Below, piece after piece: positions 1-8,288 of a DNA stretch of 64,000 nt. The notes beneath the pieces are model-generated. The model was not told where the DNA came from, did not search any database, and saw only the letters and a list, made by a program, of their open reading frames with translations. The stretch is from positions 1-64,000 of the forward strand of contig CANQBC010000010.1 of the NCBI GenBank assembly GCA_947589225.1, given 5' to 3'. This DNA comes from an uncultured Oscillospiraceae bacterium. Lineage in GTDB: Bacteria; Bacillota; Clostridia; Oscillospirales; Oscillospiraceae. A program made the translations under genes and the position numbers. Numbering within the stretch: position 1 is the first letter of the stretch; every line of letters starts with the position of its first letter.

Positions 1-64
1 AACCGAGGTGCCCCATGCAATAGGGAAACAAAGTGAACCATGGGGGCAAGGCGGTACGGCATGA
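1..64 (+). CDS. C-terminal end of an unknown gene cut by the window edge
   Basis: An open frame enters at base 2 and ends at TGA 62-64, giving about 20 residues that end in EPWGQGGTA. A hairpin terminator starts six bases after the stop, which is what one expects of the end of a real gene. Nothing identifies the family. One of the other two plus frames is stopped at once by TGA 34-36. This is inference from stop-terminator spacing only. Confidence 0.25.
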   Translation, partial: TEVPHAIGKQSEPWGQGGTA

Positions 65-69
65 AGGTC

Positions 70-102
70 AAAAGGACAGTCGAGCAATTCGGCTGTCCTT
101 TT
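70..102 (+). terminator. Rho-independent-like hairpin after the partial first gene
   Basis: A 10-bp perfect stem (AAAAGGACAG / CTGTCCTTTT) encloses a 13-base loop that can itself pair CGA with TCG. The descending arm ends in TTTT and is followed by AAAGTTTTT. It separates the partial gene at the left edge from the agr-type locus. Confidence 0.6.
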
Positions 103-207
103 AAAGTTTTTACAAGGCCAGAATTCTCTTTTTCATCTCCAAAATATGAAGTCATAATTTGATGGGATATTTATCCAACGATATTAAAAAGCAATTGACG
201 AATAATC

Positions 208-236
208 TTTCTTTTATTGAAAGAATGATATATAAT
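208..236 (+). promoter_or_regulatory. Candidate sigma-A promoter of the LytTR regulator gene
   Basis: A perfect -10 TATAAT (231-236) has a poor -35 TTTCTT (208-213) 17 bp upstream. A short inverted repeat, CTTTC-N7-GAAAG, lies in the spacer. A better TTGACG at 195-200 is too far away (30 bp) to pair with this -10. A weak -35 and an inverted repeat would fit an activated or autoregulated promoter, but that is inference. Confidence 0.4.
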
Positions 237-286
237 AAAATGTACTTTGGACAATAATGGATGTTTATTCCTTTTGGAGGTGCGTG

Positions 287-1027
287 ATGTTATCCCTTTT
301 GATATGCGATGACGATGCTCAAATGCTGAGTCGTTTGGAGCAGGAAGCCCGGCGTGTACTTACCGTCGGCGGCATTGAGGCCAAAATTGCGGTATACGGT
401 GACAGCGATGAACTTAGTAACAGCGTTCTTTCAAGTTGCGACATAGCGCTCTTGGATATCGACTTTGAAAACTCAAAAAAGAACGGCATGGATATTGCTC
501 GGTCCATCCGGGCTTTTCGTGAAGACGCGGTCATCATATTTGTGACCAACTACATAGAGTACGCACCGGAGGGTTACGAGGTTCGAGCCTTCAGATATAT
601 ATTAAAAAACAGGCTGGATCGTGATTTGGGGCAGCATATCATTGAGGCGGCGGAGCTATTGCGCTCCCACAACGATATATACAAGCTTCAGGTCAATGGC
701 GAGATAATTGACATTCCCGTGAAGGATATTCTGTATCTTGAGGTCATGCACCACAGCGTGACGGTCTATGTGAAGGACACGAAAAATACAAAAGCGTACA
801 ATATTTACGCCTCCCTTTCGGACCTTGAGAGAAATCTTGAGCCGTTGGGCTTTTTGCGTATACACAAAAGCTATCTTGTGAACATGCGTCACCTCCGACG
901 GCTCCAATGCCGCGAGGCGCTTCTTGACACCGGCGCGGCCCTGCCCGTCAGTGAGAAAAGCTACCGGAAAAGCAAGAATAAATACCTTCTCTGGCGGGGG
1001 GGTACGGTAAGATGGAATATACTTTGA
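287..1027 (+). CDS. LytTR-family response regulator (AgrA-like)
   Basis: Cytoplasmic transcription factor of a two-component system, about 246 residues. The N-terminal receiver domain begins LLICDDD, with the acidic pocket and a probable phospho-acceptor Asp in LLDID. The C-terminal LytTR DNA-binding domain carries the typical RIHKSYLVN stretch. I place the start at ATG 287 because GGAGG lies seven bases before it; an upstream ATG at 257 lacks a Shine-Dalgarno. The stop overlaps the start of the downstream kinase gene by 16 bases, so the two are co-translated. Being next to agrB/agrD-type genes, it is probably the regulator answering the peptide signal. Confidence 0.88.
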   Translation: MLSLLICDDDAQMLSRLEQEARRVLTVGGIEAKIAVYGDSDELSNSVLSSCDIALLDIDFENSKKNGMDIARSIRAFREDAVIIFVTNYIEYAPEGYEVRAFRYILKNRLDRDLGQHIIEAAELLRSHNDIYKLQVNGEIIDIPVKDILYLEVMHHSVTVYVKDTKNTKAYNIYASLSDLERNLEPLGFLRIHKSYLVNMRHLRRLQCREALLDTGAALPVSEKSYRKSKNKYLLWRGGTVRWNIL

Positions 1028-2298
1028 GCGTCCTTTGGACAATGCTGGAAACCTTGGAGGTGCTCCTTTTCTCCAGGGCCTTTCTTGCCCGAAGGCCCAG
1101 GAGGAAAACAGCGCTTGCCGTGGTTCTCAACGTGACGGCGGAGCTTATTTTCGAGATCTTGATGGATCTCTCGTATATCCCACGACCCCTGCAGTTTGCG
1201 GCGGCGTTTTTGATCCATATCGGAATGGCGGCCTATCTTTTCGACGGCAAGCTGATCGCGAAGGTGCTCATGGCCGCTATGGCGTTGCTGCTGGAAGGAG
1301 CGATAGAGGCGCTTTTTGTGAACGGGACAAGCGCGCTGATGGGGCTCAGCTTTTCGGCTTTCGCCCAGCGCCAGTTCACCTACGCGATGGTAGTGACGGC
1401 GGCCAAATTGACCGCGCTCCTGGCGGCGTGGCTCCTTTACCGATACCGCCCCAGGGGCAGCATCGGCGTCACAAACGGTAAGTGGCTGACGCTGACCGTC
1501 CTTTTCCCCGCCGTCAGCCTTGTGATGATGTTCGTCCTGTGCCTCGACTACCAGCGGGACGCGGACGTGGGGACAGGCGTTCTGATTTTCGGTGCCATAT
1601 TAGGCCTTGCGAATATCGCGCTCATATACATCATAAACGCCATAGAAAAGAGTACCCGGCGGGAGCGTGAGCTGGGGTTGCTGCGCCAACGCATAGAGCT
1701 TCAGGCAAAAAGCTTTGTCTCCCTTGAGGAGAGCTACCGGCAGCAGCGGCAGGTCTCCCACGAGTTTCAGCGGCATATAAACGCCCTGTGCGGCCTTTTG
1801 GAAGAAAATGAATATGGTGTGGCCCTCGATTACGCCAAAAAGCTCCAGAGCGACAGATCCATCAAAAATGCGGGAATCGCCACTAAAAACCCAATTGTCG
1901 ATGTCATTCTGAACCGTGAGTACGCGCTGGCTGTGGAACAGGGGATCGAAATGCAAATCCGCGTGAACGACCTTGGTGACCTTCCCCTGGAGGAGGACAA
2001 GCTGGTGGTGCTCCTGTCAAACCTTCTTGACAACTCCATTGAGGCGTGCCAAAGGAGCGAGGGGCAAAAGGAGATACAGTGCAGTATCCTTTTGGAAGAG
2101 ACGCTGTACATATCCGTGCGAAACACCTCCTTGCCCGTAGATGTCAACGGCGGCGAGATCGTCACAAGCAAGTCAGACAGAAAGGAACACGGCTATGGGC
2201 TCCCCGCGATCAAATATATCCTAACTGAGCTTGGAGCGGAATTCACCTTTGAATATTCCGACGGTTGGTTTACTTTCGCCGCGGAGATACCGATATGA
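1012..2298 (+). CDS. GHKL sensor histidine kinase (AgrC-like)
   Basis: Membrane sensor kinase of 428 residues. The first ~210 residues are five to seven hydrophobic segments, the usual AgrC-type sensor for extracellular peptides. A linker follows, then a dimerisation region with HEFQRHINAL (probable phospho-His), then a GHKL ATPase domain with LSNLLDNSIEA (N box) and HGYGL (G box). It overlaps the response regulator gene by 16 bases. The GHKL type with a poly-topic sensor, next to agrB/agrD, points to detection of a cyclic autoinducing peptide. A strong terminator follows 16 bases after the stop. Confidence 0.87.
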   Translation: MEYTLSVLWTMLETLEVLLFSRAFLARRPRRKTALAVVLNVTAELIFEILMDLSYIPRPLQFAAAFLIHIGMAAYLFDGKLIAKVLMAAMALLLEGAIEALFVNGTSALMGLSFSAFAQRQFTYAMVVTAAKLTALLAAWLLYRYRPRGSIGVTNGKWLTLTVLFPAVSLVMMFVLCLDYQRDADVGTGVLIFGAILGLANIALIYIINAIEKSTRRERELGLLRQRIELQAKSFVSLEESYRQQRQVSHEFQRHINALCGLLEENEYGVALDYAKKLQSDRSIKNAGIATKNPIVDVILNREYALAVEQGIEMQIRVNDLGDLPLEEDKLVVLLSNLLDNSIEACQRSEGQKEIQCSILLEETLYISVRNTSLPVDVNGGEIVTSKSDRKEHGYGLPAIKYILTELGAEFTFEYSDGWFTFAAEIPI

Positions 2299-2313
2299 CC
2301 CTATATAGCTTTT

Positions 2314-2348
2314 CGCCGGCGGCATCGAATGTGCCGCCGGCGTTTTTT
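2314..2348 (+). terminator. Rho-independent terminator of the agr kinase/regulator operon
   Basis: Perfect 11-bp GC-rich stem (CGCCGGCGGCA at 2314-2324 with its complement at 2332-2342), a 7-base loop and a run of six T at 2343-2348. It sits between the kinase gene and agrB, so agrB-agrD must have their own promoter. Confidence 0.92.
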
Positions 2349-2387
2349 CGTGTTCAGGCCGCAAAAATAGCAGTTGGGCCGAAAATG

Positions 2388-2415
2388 TTGAAGGGGAGAA
2401 AATGTATGCTACTAT
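2388..2415 (+). promoter_or_regulatory. Promoter of the agrB-agrD unit with possible LytTR sites upstream
   Basis: TTGAAG (2388-2393), 16-bp spacer, TACTAT (2410-2415). Just upstream are two GTT cores at 2352 and 2373. Their 21-bp start-to-start spacing is that of AgrA-type LytTR direct repeats, although the flanking bases match the consensus only partly. Promoter by eye; regulator binding is inference. Confidence 0.5.
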
Positions 2416-2440
2416 AGGAGATGTAAAGAGGCGATAGAAT

Positions 2441-3052
2441 ATGCAGTGGATAGGCAAGTGTGTAGCAAAGTTCGAAGAATGTGGATATGTGACAAAAGAG
2501 CAGTCTCCCTGGTTGTGCTACGCGCTTGAGCGCCGTATTTTCACATTATTTGTTGCAATCCCGTTTGTAATAATCGGCGCACTCGTGAGTCCATTTGAAA
2601 CCGCAATATCATTTCTCGGCTCATTTTGTTTTTTAAGGGACAGCGCAAACGGTTTCCACGCACATACCGTATGGGGCTGTTTTGCCGTGTCAATCATTTT
2701 TGAGTTTCTATTCCTTTGCGTATTTTTGCAATTGCTGAGTCTCTCAGTTGCGATTATAGCTCTCATTCTCGCAGTTATCTCCATTCTCGGATTGGCGCCA
2801 TATAATGATCCAAATATTCACCTATCAGCTGAAGAAATAATAGCTTGCAAAAAGAGTACAAGGATTCGGCTGGCTGTCTTACTTCTATTGATTGCCAGTA
2901 TGTTCATAACAGGCAATACAAAAATAGCAGAAGGTATTACTCTCGGCGTTCTTATGAGTGCATTCTCTCTTATCATCGCAAATCTAAACATAAAAACAGG
3001 AGGTTACAAAAATGAACAGGCAAAAAGGAAAAAGAATCAAGAGAATAGTTGA
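2441..3052 (+). CDS. agrB: AgrB-like peptide-processing cysteine protease
   Basis: Integral membrane protein of 203 residues that, in this family, trims the C-terminus of the AgrD pro-peptide and forms the thio(lactone) ring. The catalytic pair is visible: His in NGFHAH and Cys in TVWGC seven residues later, the same spacing as in staphylococcal AgrB. An Arg-Asp precedes the NGFHA motif, in the place where the family usually has R-x-x-x-G-G-F-H-A. Several hydrophobic helices fill the rest. The last 41 bases overlap the agrD gene in another frame. A Shine-Dalgarno AAGAGG lies before ATG 2441. Confidence 0.9.
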   Translation: MQWIGKCVAKFEECGYVTKEQSPWLCYALERRIFTLFVAIPFVIIGALVSPFETAISFLGSFCFLRDSANGFHAHTVWGCFAVSIIFEFLFLCVFLQLLSLSVAIIALILAVISILGLAPYNDPNIHLSAEEIIACKKSTRIRLAVLLLLIASMFITGNTKIAEGITLGVLMSAFSLIIANLNIKTGGYKNEQAKRKKNQENS

Positions 3053-3167
3053 GACTATCATCAACCGTGAGGCTAACGGCTGGCCTCCCCCTTGCCCTTG
3101 CTTTTTCTATCAACCCGTAAGGCCGGAAAAGAAGAGTAAAGTCACAACTGAAAAGGGTGGTGCATAA
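3012..3167 (+). CDS. agrD: AgrD-like autoinducing peptide precursor
   Basis: Small gene of 51 codons starting inside the agrB 3' end, with AGGAGG just before the ATG. The product has the AgrD layout. A basic amphipathic N-terminus (MNRQKGKRIKRIVETIINRE) comes first, then a core with two Cys (GWPPPCPCFFYQP), then a charged tail (VRPEKKSK). In clostridial AgrD peptides the cut lies before an H/YQP-type motif. By that analogy the signal would be a five-residue ring closed on the first Cys, CPCFF, with a short N-terminal tail. The ring choice (first or second Cys) is inference. The gene is too short for most gene callers. Confidence 0.8.
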   Translation: MNRQKGKRIKRIVETIINREANGWPPPCPCFFYQPVRPEKKSKVTTEKGGA

Positions 3168-3346
3168 GGAGAATCAGGTCATATGTAGAGAACCAATAGT
3201 TGTATAGTGAAGCCTGTACTCCTTAAAAGTAAAATTGTTATGGGCGTTTCAATCAATATTTTTTTCTATGAGAAGATCAAACTATGCTAATGCTCTCCTG
3301 ATGAATCCAATAATTCTCAGCTCAAAACACATAAAGCAGGGTGAAT

Positions 3347-4459
3347 ATGATGCGGCTGGTCAGAAATGATGTCGACTTGGAGCTGGTCGAGCGGTTCTGT
3401 GAGAACCACCCCATGGGGCACTTCATGCAGTCGACAAGATGGGCGGGCGTGAAGTCGAACTGGGAGAATGAGATCGTTGTTGCCGAAGGAAGCGACGGGT
3501 GCATCACCGGCATGCTCAGTGTGCTGATCAGGAAGCTGCCGGTGTTCGGGAACCTGATGTACTGTCCGCGCGGGCCAGTGTGCGACATCCACGACGCGGA
3601 CGCCCTTTCACAGCTCACCAAGGGAGCCAGATTCCTGGCCCGCTGGTACGGGGCGATGGCCCTGCGGATGGAGCCTGACGTGCCGGAGGGCGACGGCGCG
3701 TTCCGGGCCATCATGGAGTCCCTCGGATATCAGGTTCGGGACAAGCCCAAAAGCAGCCTCGATCTCATCCAGCCCCGCAGCGTGTTCCGCCTTGACCTCC
3801 GTGGCAAAACGGAGGAGGAGGTCTTCGCCGGGTTTCAAAAAAAGCTCCGATACAACATACGCCTCGCCCAAAGGCGGGGCGTGGAGATACGGGAGGGAAC
3901 GAGAGTGGATCTCCCCGTATTCTACAGGCTCATGGAGGAGACGGCCAATCGGGACGGGTTTATCATACGGCCCATGGAGTATTACCGGCGGGTCTGGGAC
4001 GAGCTGGGATTGGAACACGTGAAGCTGATGCTGGCGTACCTTGACGGCAGGGCGGTGGCGGCGGCCATGCCTGTCCACTACGCCCGCCGCACCTGGTACT
4101 TATACGGGGCCAGCGCCACTGTGGGCCGCTCCTCCATGCCCTGCCACCTTCTCCAGTGGGAGATGATCCGCGACGCCCTTCACCGGGGCGACGAGGTCTA
4201 CGATCTGCGGGGATTCCTGGAAATCATTGACGAGAACGACCCGCGCTCCGGCCTCTACCGCTTCAAGAAGCAATTCGGCGGGGAGCAGGTTCGCCTTGTG
4301 GGGGAGGTCACGTTGCCCTTCGAACCCGTGGAATACAGTCTGTTCCGCATGGCGGAAAAGTTGTATTTTACGTTGCGACACATCGGGGTGATTGTAAGGC
4401 GTGGCAACAAAAAATGGAATATTGATATACTTAACAGATCAAAAAAAGGATATGTTTGA
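3347..4459 (+). CDS. FemAB-family peptidoglycan aminoacyltransferase
   Basis: About 370 residues with two GNAT-like halves, as in FemX/FemA/MurM proteins. These use aminoacyl-tRNA to add residues to the stem peptide of lipid II on the inner membrane face. Typical stretches are HFMQSTRW and CPRGPV near the N-terminus, KLRYNIRLAQRRGVEIREG in the middle, and a C-terminal GLYRFKKQFGGE motif. The frame opens with GTG 3341, but ATG 3347 or 3350 sits better behind AGGG 3338-3341. The coding region is much more GC-rich than the AT-rich flanks. Which residue it adds cannot be told from sequence. Confidence 0.85.
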   Translation: MMRLVRNDVDLELVERFCENHPMGHFMQSTRWAGVKSNWENEIVVAEGSDGCITGMLSVLIRKLPVFGNLMYCPRGPVCDIHDADALSQLTKGARFLARWYGAMALRMEPDVPEGDGAFRAIMESLGYQVRDKPKSSLDLIQPRSVFRLDLRGKTEEEVFAGFQKKLRYNIRLAQRRGVEIREGTRVDLPVFYRLMEETANRDGFIIRPMEYYRRVWDELGLEHVKLMLAYLDGRAVAAAMPVHYARRTWYLYGASATVGRSSMPCHLLQWEMIRDALHRGDEVYDLRGFLEIIDENDPRSGLYRFKKQFGGEQVRLVGEVTLPFEPVEYSLFRMAEKLYFTLRHIGVIVRRGNKKWNIDILNRSKKGYV

Positions 4460-4915
4460 CTGGCTTTTTGATCGACGCATGCCTTTGAAGATGATGGTCA
4501 GACCAATTGTAACCTTATTCTAACAACTCAGGAAGCAAATCGAATGATTTTTTGACCGTTTGTTATTAATGCGGCAATTAAAACACAATCCAAATTGTCA
4601 GGTAAGCATAGATGATTGCTGAATTTACCGTCCTTTTTCGACTATGCGATTGTACTGATATCTTGAAATAATACGGTTATTTAATTGCCGGAGTAATAAG
4701 TCCATCGGTCAAAAAAATAGCGGGAGGTGGTCATATGGTTCCCGAGTAACCAGCGTATGCTCAACATGCGATTATATCGGTATTCGTCGCTGCGAGGATT
4801 GGCGTGGATAAACCCGTATCCAAGCTGTCCAGCATCATAACCGGTTTTGAAAAGTCGGAATTCGTAGCGGCAAAAAGTAACTGACAAATATACTGTTATT
4901 ATATGGAGGTACTGT
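4460..4915. other. AT-rich intergenic region without a recognised gene
   Basis: About 456 bases with no convincing gene on either strand. A stretch of about 40 sense codons ends at TGA about 4885 (reading ...TGFEKSEFVAAKSN) but has no start codon with a ribosome site; it may be a relic. A loose stem GATCAAAAA/TTTTTGATC spans the end of the FemAB gene at about 4437-4473. No clear promoter for the gene at 4916 was found. Confidence 0.4.
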
Positions 4916-7099
4916 ATGAAAACAAAAAGAAGATTTTTCGGCTTTATTCTTGCTTCCATCCTTCTGCTCTCGTTAAGTGTGCCTGCGGGAGCTGTTCCGA
5001 ATGAGAATCGTAACACCGTGGATGGATATGCCACGTCCGTCGTTGTTGGTGCTGATGACAACAATTATATTATGACGGGCCGGAATGGTACGACACTGTT
5101 GGTGGAGTCCATCAGCAGTGCCGAATATACTGAGTTGATGGATATCCTCTATCCGAACGGTGTTGTGGATAGCCAGGGCCAGGAAATCGGCGGAATCGAG
5201 AATATGGAAGAAACTCGTGAGCAGTTTATCGCCGAGCATATGCGTGCGTATTCAATCGAGGGTACGACCCAGGCTCAGATTTCTTTGACTCCGTTTTCCG
5301 TTATACTTGAAAGCAAATCAAACGGAGAGTATGAAGCGCTGTTTTACAGCGTGCGTATAGGGCAAGATTCCTTTGCTTTCCCTTCCGAGTGGGGAAATCA
5401 ATCGTTTGGTTTTACCTATAGAAGTGAAGAAAATGTGTACCTGGCATTCACAGATATGGGGATTTGGGAAATAGATCCCAGCAAAAAATCAGCCGAAAAA
5501 ATAACCGCAGATAAATATATGGAGCAGACTCAGGCCGAAATATCTGAAGAGATCCAGAGAATTGATCCTGATGCGTATCTGCTCTGGATTGACAATGTGG
5601 AAATCAGTCCCACGGGTGAATATGTTGTTTATCGGACCAATCGGGATGCGGATGTTTTGGATGAAACATCAGTTTGGAAAATCGATCTGAATTCAAATTC
5701 CGAGATGCAGTTTGTTGCCCCAGCCGAAGACAATGACATTGTCGGTTTCATTAGCGATGATACTGTAGTGGTTGGAGCCCTTAATGACACTCGAATGGTC
5801 AATATCGTTGACAGTAAATCTACCGCTATTGACATTCCCGCACTTCCGAACGCATGTGTAAAGAGCGCAAAGAACGGGAAGATTGTTATTTCCAGTTATA
5901 GCGATGGAGACTCTGACACTACCGCCTACGTCAACAATGTCAATATCGAAACAGGCAAAATGTCCGAAATAGCCAGAGTATCCGGTTACCTCAATGGTGA
6001 GCCCCAGTTCTCTCCATCAGGAAATAAAATTGCTTTCGGTTACGGAAATGACGCTATGATGGGCACCGATGATGTGATGATTGTGGACACGGTCGCACAT
6101 GGGCAGACACTACTTTCTGAAATGATGAGCGAAACCCGTAGCATTAGTTCGATTGACAGCATCATTACCCGATGCCTCTGGGTCAATGACGATACTGTTC
6201 TGGTTGAAGTACAGAAAGAAAACGATTTGCCATCCTTAGATACTATCCCGAGTACAATAGCCAGCGCATATGACATTGTGTTTAGCAATACTCCGCCTAC
6301 TATCGTTAATTTTATTTCTCCGCTTTCCACCACATCAACATCAGGATTTGTGGGAGTGAACAGTAAATGGAATCAGCCTCGTTCTACCGGCACAAATCCT
6401 CATAATGGGGTTGACCTGCAGGCATCTCTGAACACGAGTGTTTACGCACCGTATGCCGGATGGGCAACAGGGATAAACGTGACAGGCTCTTATGATGTAC
6501 AGCTTTTGGTTGATGCCAACAAAAATAAAGTTAAAGATGATGGCGATTACTACATTCGGTTTTACCATATGAACGCCAGAGAGGCTGATGGATATAAGGC
6601 TCAAGGGCAATTAATTGGGAAATCCGGTAATCAGGGAGGTGTGCCCGCGCACCTGCATTTTGGGATATGCTCGATAAACGGCGGTTTGAAGTGGCTCAGG
6701 AACGAAGTAAATTATCGCTATTTATCTTCGAAGAACTGGGCATCCGGACAGGATCTTGATATATATTCCCAAGTGCAATGGAATAATAATACGGCATCTA
6801 TTATCGCATATATCAGAGATGACGGAGCGAAGAAGAGCCTTTCTGAGGTCAGAATGTATTATAGGACTACACCTTCAGGAGCATGGACCGATGGCGGAAC
6901 AATGACAAAATCCGGAGATACTTATTCATATGACTTTGGCAGTTTATTTCCCAGTGGAACAACCGTTTATTGGATGGCAAGATTGACTCGAAGCGGAGTC
7001 AGTCAAACCGCTTTCTGTCCCGCCAAATATTATCAACCAACCAGCAATCCAAACTCCACTTCTTACCCCTATGGGTATTGGACAAATACGATAGGTTGA
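4916..7099 (+). CDS. Secreted protein with beta-propeller-like region and M23 peptidase domain
   Basis: 727 residues with a Sec signal peptide (cleavage expected after VPAGA, residue 26). Residues ~50-440 contain TolB/WD-like repeats such as PQFSPSGNKIAFGYG. Residues ~480-600 are an M23 (LytM) zinc endopeptidase. Its metal ligands are intact: HNGVD with His496 and Asp500, and HLHF with His579 and His581. A C-terminal ~110-residue Ig-like region follows. M23 enzymes cut peptide cross-links in peptidoglycan. GGAG precedes the ATG. The codon use is more AT-rich than in the housekeeping genes, suggesting an accessory gene. The role of the propeller is unknown. Confidence 0.8.
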   Translation: MKTKRRFFGFILASILLLSLSVPAGAVPNENRNTVDGYATSVVVGADDNNYIMTGRNGTTLLVESISSAEYTELMDILYPNGVVDSQGQEIGGIENMEETREQFIAEHMRAYSIEGTTQAQISLTPFSVILESKSNGEYEALFYSVRIGQDSFAFPSEWGNQSFGFTYRSEENVYLAFTDMGIWEIDPSKKSAEKITADKYMEQTQAEISEEIQRIDPDAYLLWIDNVEISPTGEYVVYRTNRDADVLDETSVWKIDLNSNSEMQFVAPAEDNDIVGFISDDTVVVGALNDTRMVNIVDSKSTAIDIPALPNACVKSAKNGKIVISSYSDGDSDTTAYVNNVNIETGKMSEIARVSGYLNGEPQFSPSGNKIAFGYGNDAMMGTDDVMIVDTVAHGQTLLSEMMSETRSISSIDSIITRCLWVNDDTVLVEVQKENDLPSLDTIPSTIASAYDIVFSNTPPTIVNFISPLSTTSTSGFVGVNSKWNQPRSTGTNPHNGVDLQASLNTSVYAPYAGWATGINVTGSYDVQLLVDANKNKVKDDGDYYIRFYHMNAREADGYKAQGQLIGKSGNQGGVPAHLHFGICSINGGLKWLRNEVNYRYLSSKNWASGQDLDIYSQVQWNNNTASIIAYIRDDGAKKSLSEVRMYYRTTPSGAWTDGGTMTKSGDTYSYDFGSLFPSGTTVYWMARLTRSGVSQTAFCPAKYYQPTSNPNSTSYPYGYWTNTIG

Positions 7100-7185
7100 T
7101 ATAAATAGAATGGCGGCCTCATACGACATTGTACTAAAAAGGCATGGAACAAGCGCGAATCTATTAAGAAAGGATTCAAGGAATA

Positions 7186-7728
7186 ATGAAAAAATCAGCT
7201 GTTGCCATCGCGGTACTTGCTATGCTTCTTGCCCTCCTGACCCTGTCCGGCTGTGGAACCCGGCTTGACGTCACCACCGAACCTGACTCTGGCTCCGCGC
7301 AGACGGAGCCGGGAACAAGCGGGGAGAGTGATACTTCGTCTCAGTCCGCCCCCGAGTTGTCGGACACCTCCCAGGCGCGGGGCACTGTCAAGCAGTTTGA
7401 GTATGGGGACTTCTCGGTGGAAGTGACCAATGTCAAGGAGGTAAAAAAGGGAACGGCCATAGAAGATGAGAATACGTTCTGGGAGTACGATATCTACGTG
7501 GTATACCCTGGAGCGACGGCGACGATAAAAAGCGCCGACACGTTTGTCGACGAGGAGACGGGCCTTCCCCACGCCAGCTATGCGTTTCTGGTATCGGAAG
7601 ACAGCAGGATTGACATTCTGGACAACATGGAACCCATGGAAATCACCCAGGATGTTCAGGGGATCTACAGCACGGAATCCAGCTTGTTTGTGCTGGGCTT
7701 TGAAGTGTACAGCTACAGTGAGGACTAA
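7186..7728 (+). CDS. Small lipoprotein of unknown function
   Basis: 180 residues. A type II signal peptide ends in the lipobox LSGC (Cys23), so the protein should be lipid-anchored on the outer face of the membrane. A low-complexity linker rich in Ser, Thr, Glu and Pro (about residues 30-60) follows, then a ~120-residue compact domain of mixed beta character. No family was recognised. AAGGA lies before the ATG. It follows the M23 protein by 86 bases and may be co-expressed with it; no terminator was seen between them. Confidence 0.75.
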   Translation: MKKSAVAIAVLAMLLALLTLSGCGTRLDVTTEPDSGSAQTEPGTSGESDTSSQSAPELSDTSQARGTVKQFEYGDFSVEVTNVKEVKKGTAIEDENTFWEYDIYVVYPGATATIKSADTFVDEETGLPHASYAFLVSEDSRIDILDNMEPMEITQDVQGIYSTESSLFVLGFEVYSYSED

Positions 7729-7983
7729 TTGTCGGCATCACGGTTCCATAGGTATGTACAGCAATAATCCTGCCTTGAGAATACGGCTTGGGAGGAATCT
7801 GTATTCAGCGGTGGGTAAGCCTGAGAATGGGTTTCTACTGAAGGCTGTCGCCGCTTCAAGGCCAGATGATTGAGTCTATCTTCACCATAAACTTCAAAAT
7901 AGATATGAAAAGAGAAGAATATATACATCACCAAATTATTATAATGCGGATACTTTAACGGCTGAAAGCACTGGGGAGATTAT
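7729..7983. other. Intergenic stretch, nothing recognised
   Basis: No gene fits. A segment at about 7750-7870 can form local stems, for example AAGCCT pairing with AGGCT, but it does not match any riboswitch class I know. The last 100 bases are AT-rich. Together with the decayed gene to the right this looks like degenerating sequence. Confidence 0.35.
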
Positions 7984-8051
7984 TTTATGAAAAAAGGAGC
8001 GGGGAGAATCCTTGTTTTTCAAGGTTTTCTCCCCGCTCCTTTTTTCATAAA
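7984..8051. terminator. Very long bidirectional terminator hairpin
   Basis: A perfect 25-bp stem (7984-8008 with 8027-8051) is capped by a second 5-bp stem, CCTTG-TTTTT-CAAGG. Runs of six A and six T inside the arms make it a terminator in both directions. It serves the lipoprotein gene on the plus strand and the relic CHAP gene on the minus strand. Confidence 0.75.
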
Positions 8052-8288
8052 TTTTTTCTGCACATAAGACACCGTATGCTTTTGTGGATATAACATACCA
8101 TAGCCAAGGATTTCATTATATCCGACTGTATATCAATCCTCCCAGCCTCTGTCACCTGAGTTGCTCTCTACTGAGTAAACATATCCGTTTTCCACCGTCT
8201 CCACAATGCCAACGTGATTCTGTACATCGTCCTAACCTATGTTTTTCGCATCTCACTTGAAGAAGATGTTGTCGTTGGGGCGGAAATC
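8019..8288 (-). pseudogene. Decayed C-terminal part of a CHAP-domain cell-wall amidase
   Basis: Reading the minus strand from 8288 in one frame gives RPNDNIFFK, stop, DAKNIG, stop, then a clean run DDVQNHVGIVETVENG and YVYSVESNSGD. A further stop follows, then YTVGYNEILGYGML. This is the pattern of a CHAP domain: the catalytic His in NHVGIV, then the E-x-N motif. All three in-frame stops can each come from one transition. The N-terminal half with the catalytic Cys is missing. Known family by motif; decay is seen directly. Confidence 0.65.

Noticed and set aside
4790..4885. Short frame ending TGFEKSEFVAAKSN
   Set aside because: No start codon with a ribosome site and no family recognised; at most a relic.
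7740..7880. Riboswitch-like stems after the lipoprotein gene
   Set aside because: Does not match the conserved core of purine, cobalamin, THF, c-di-GMP or manganese riboswitches and no gene follows in the right place.
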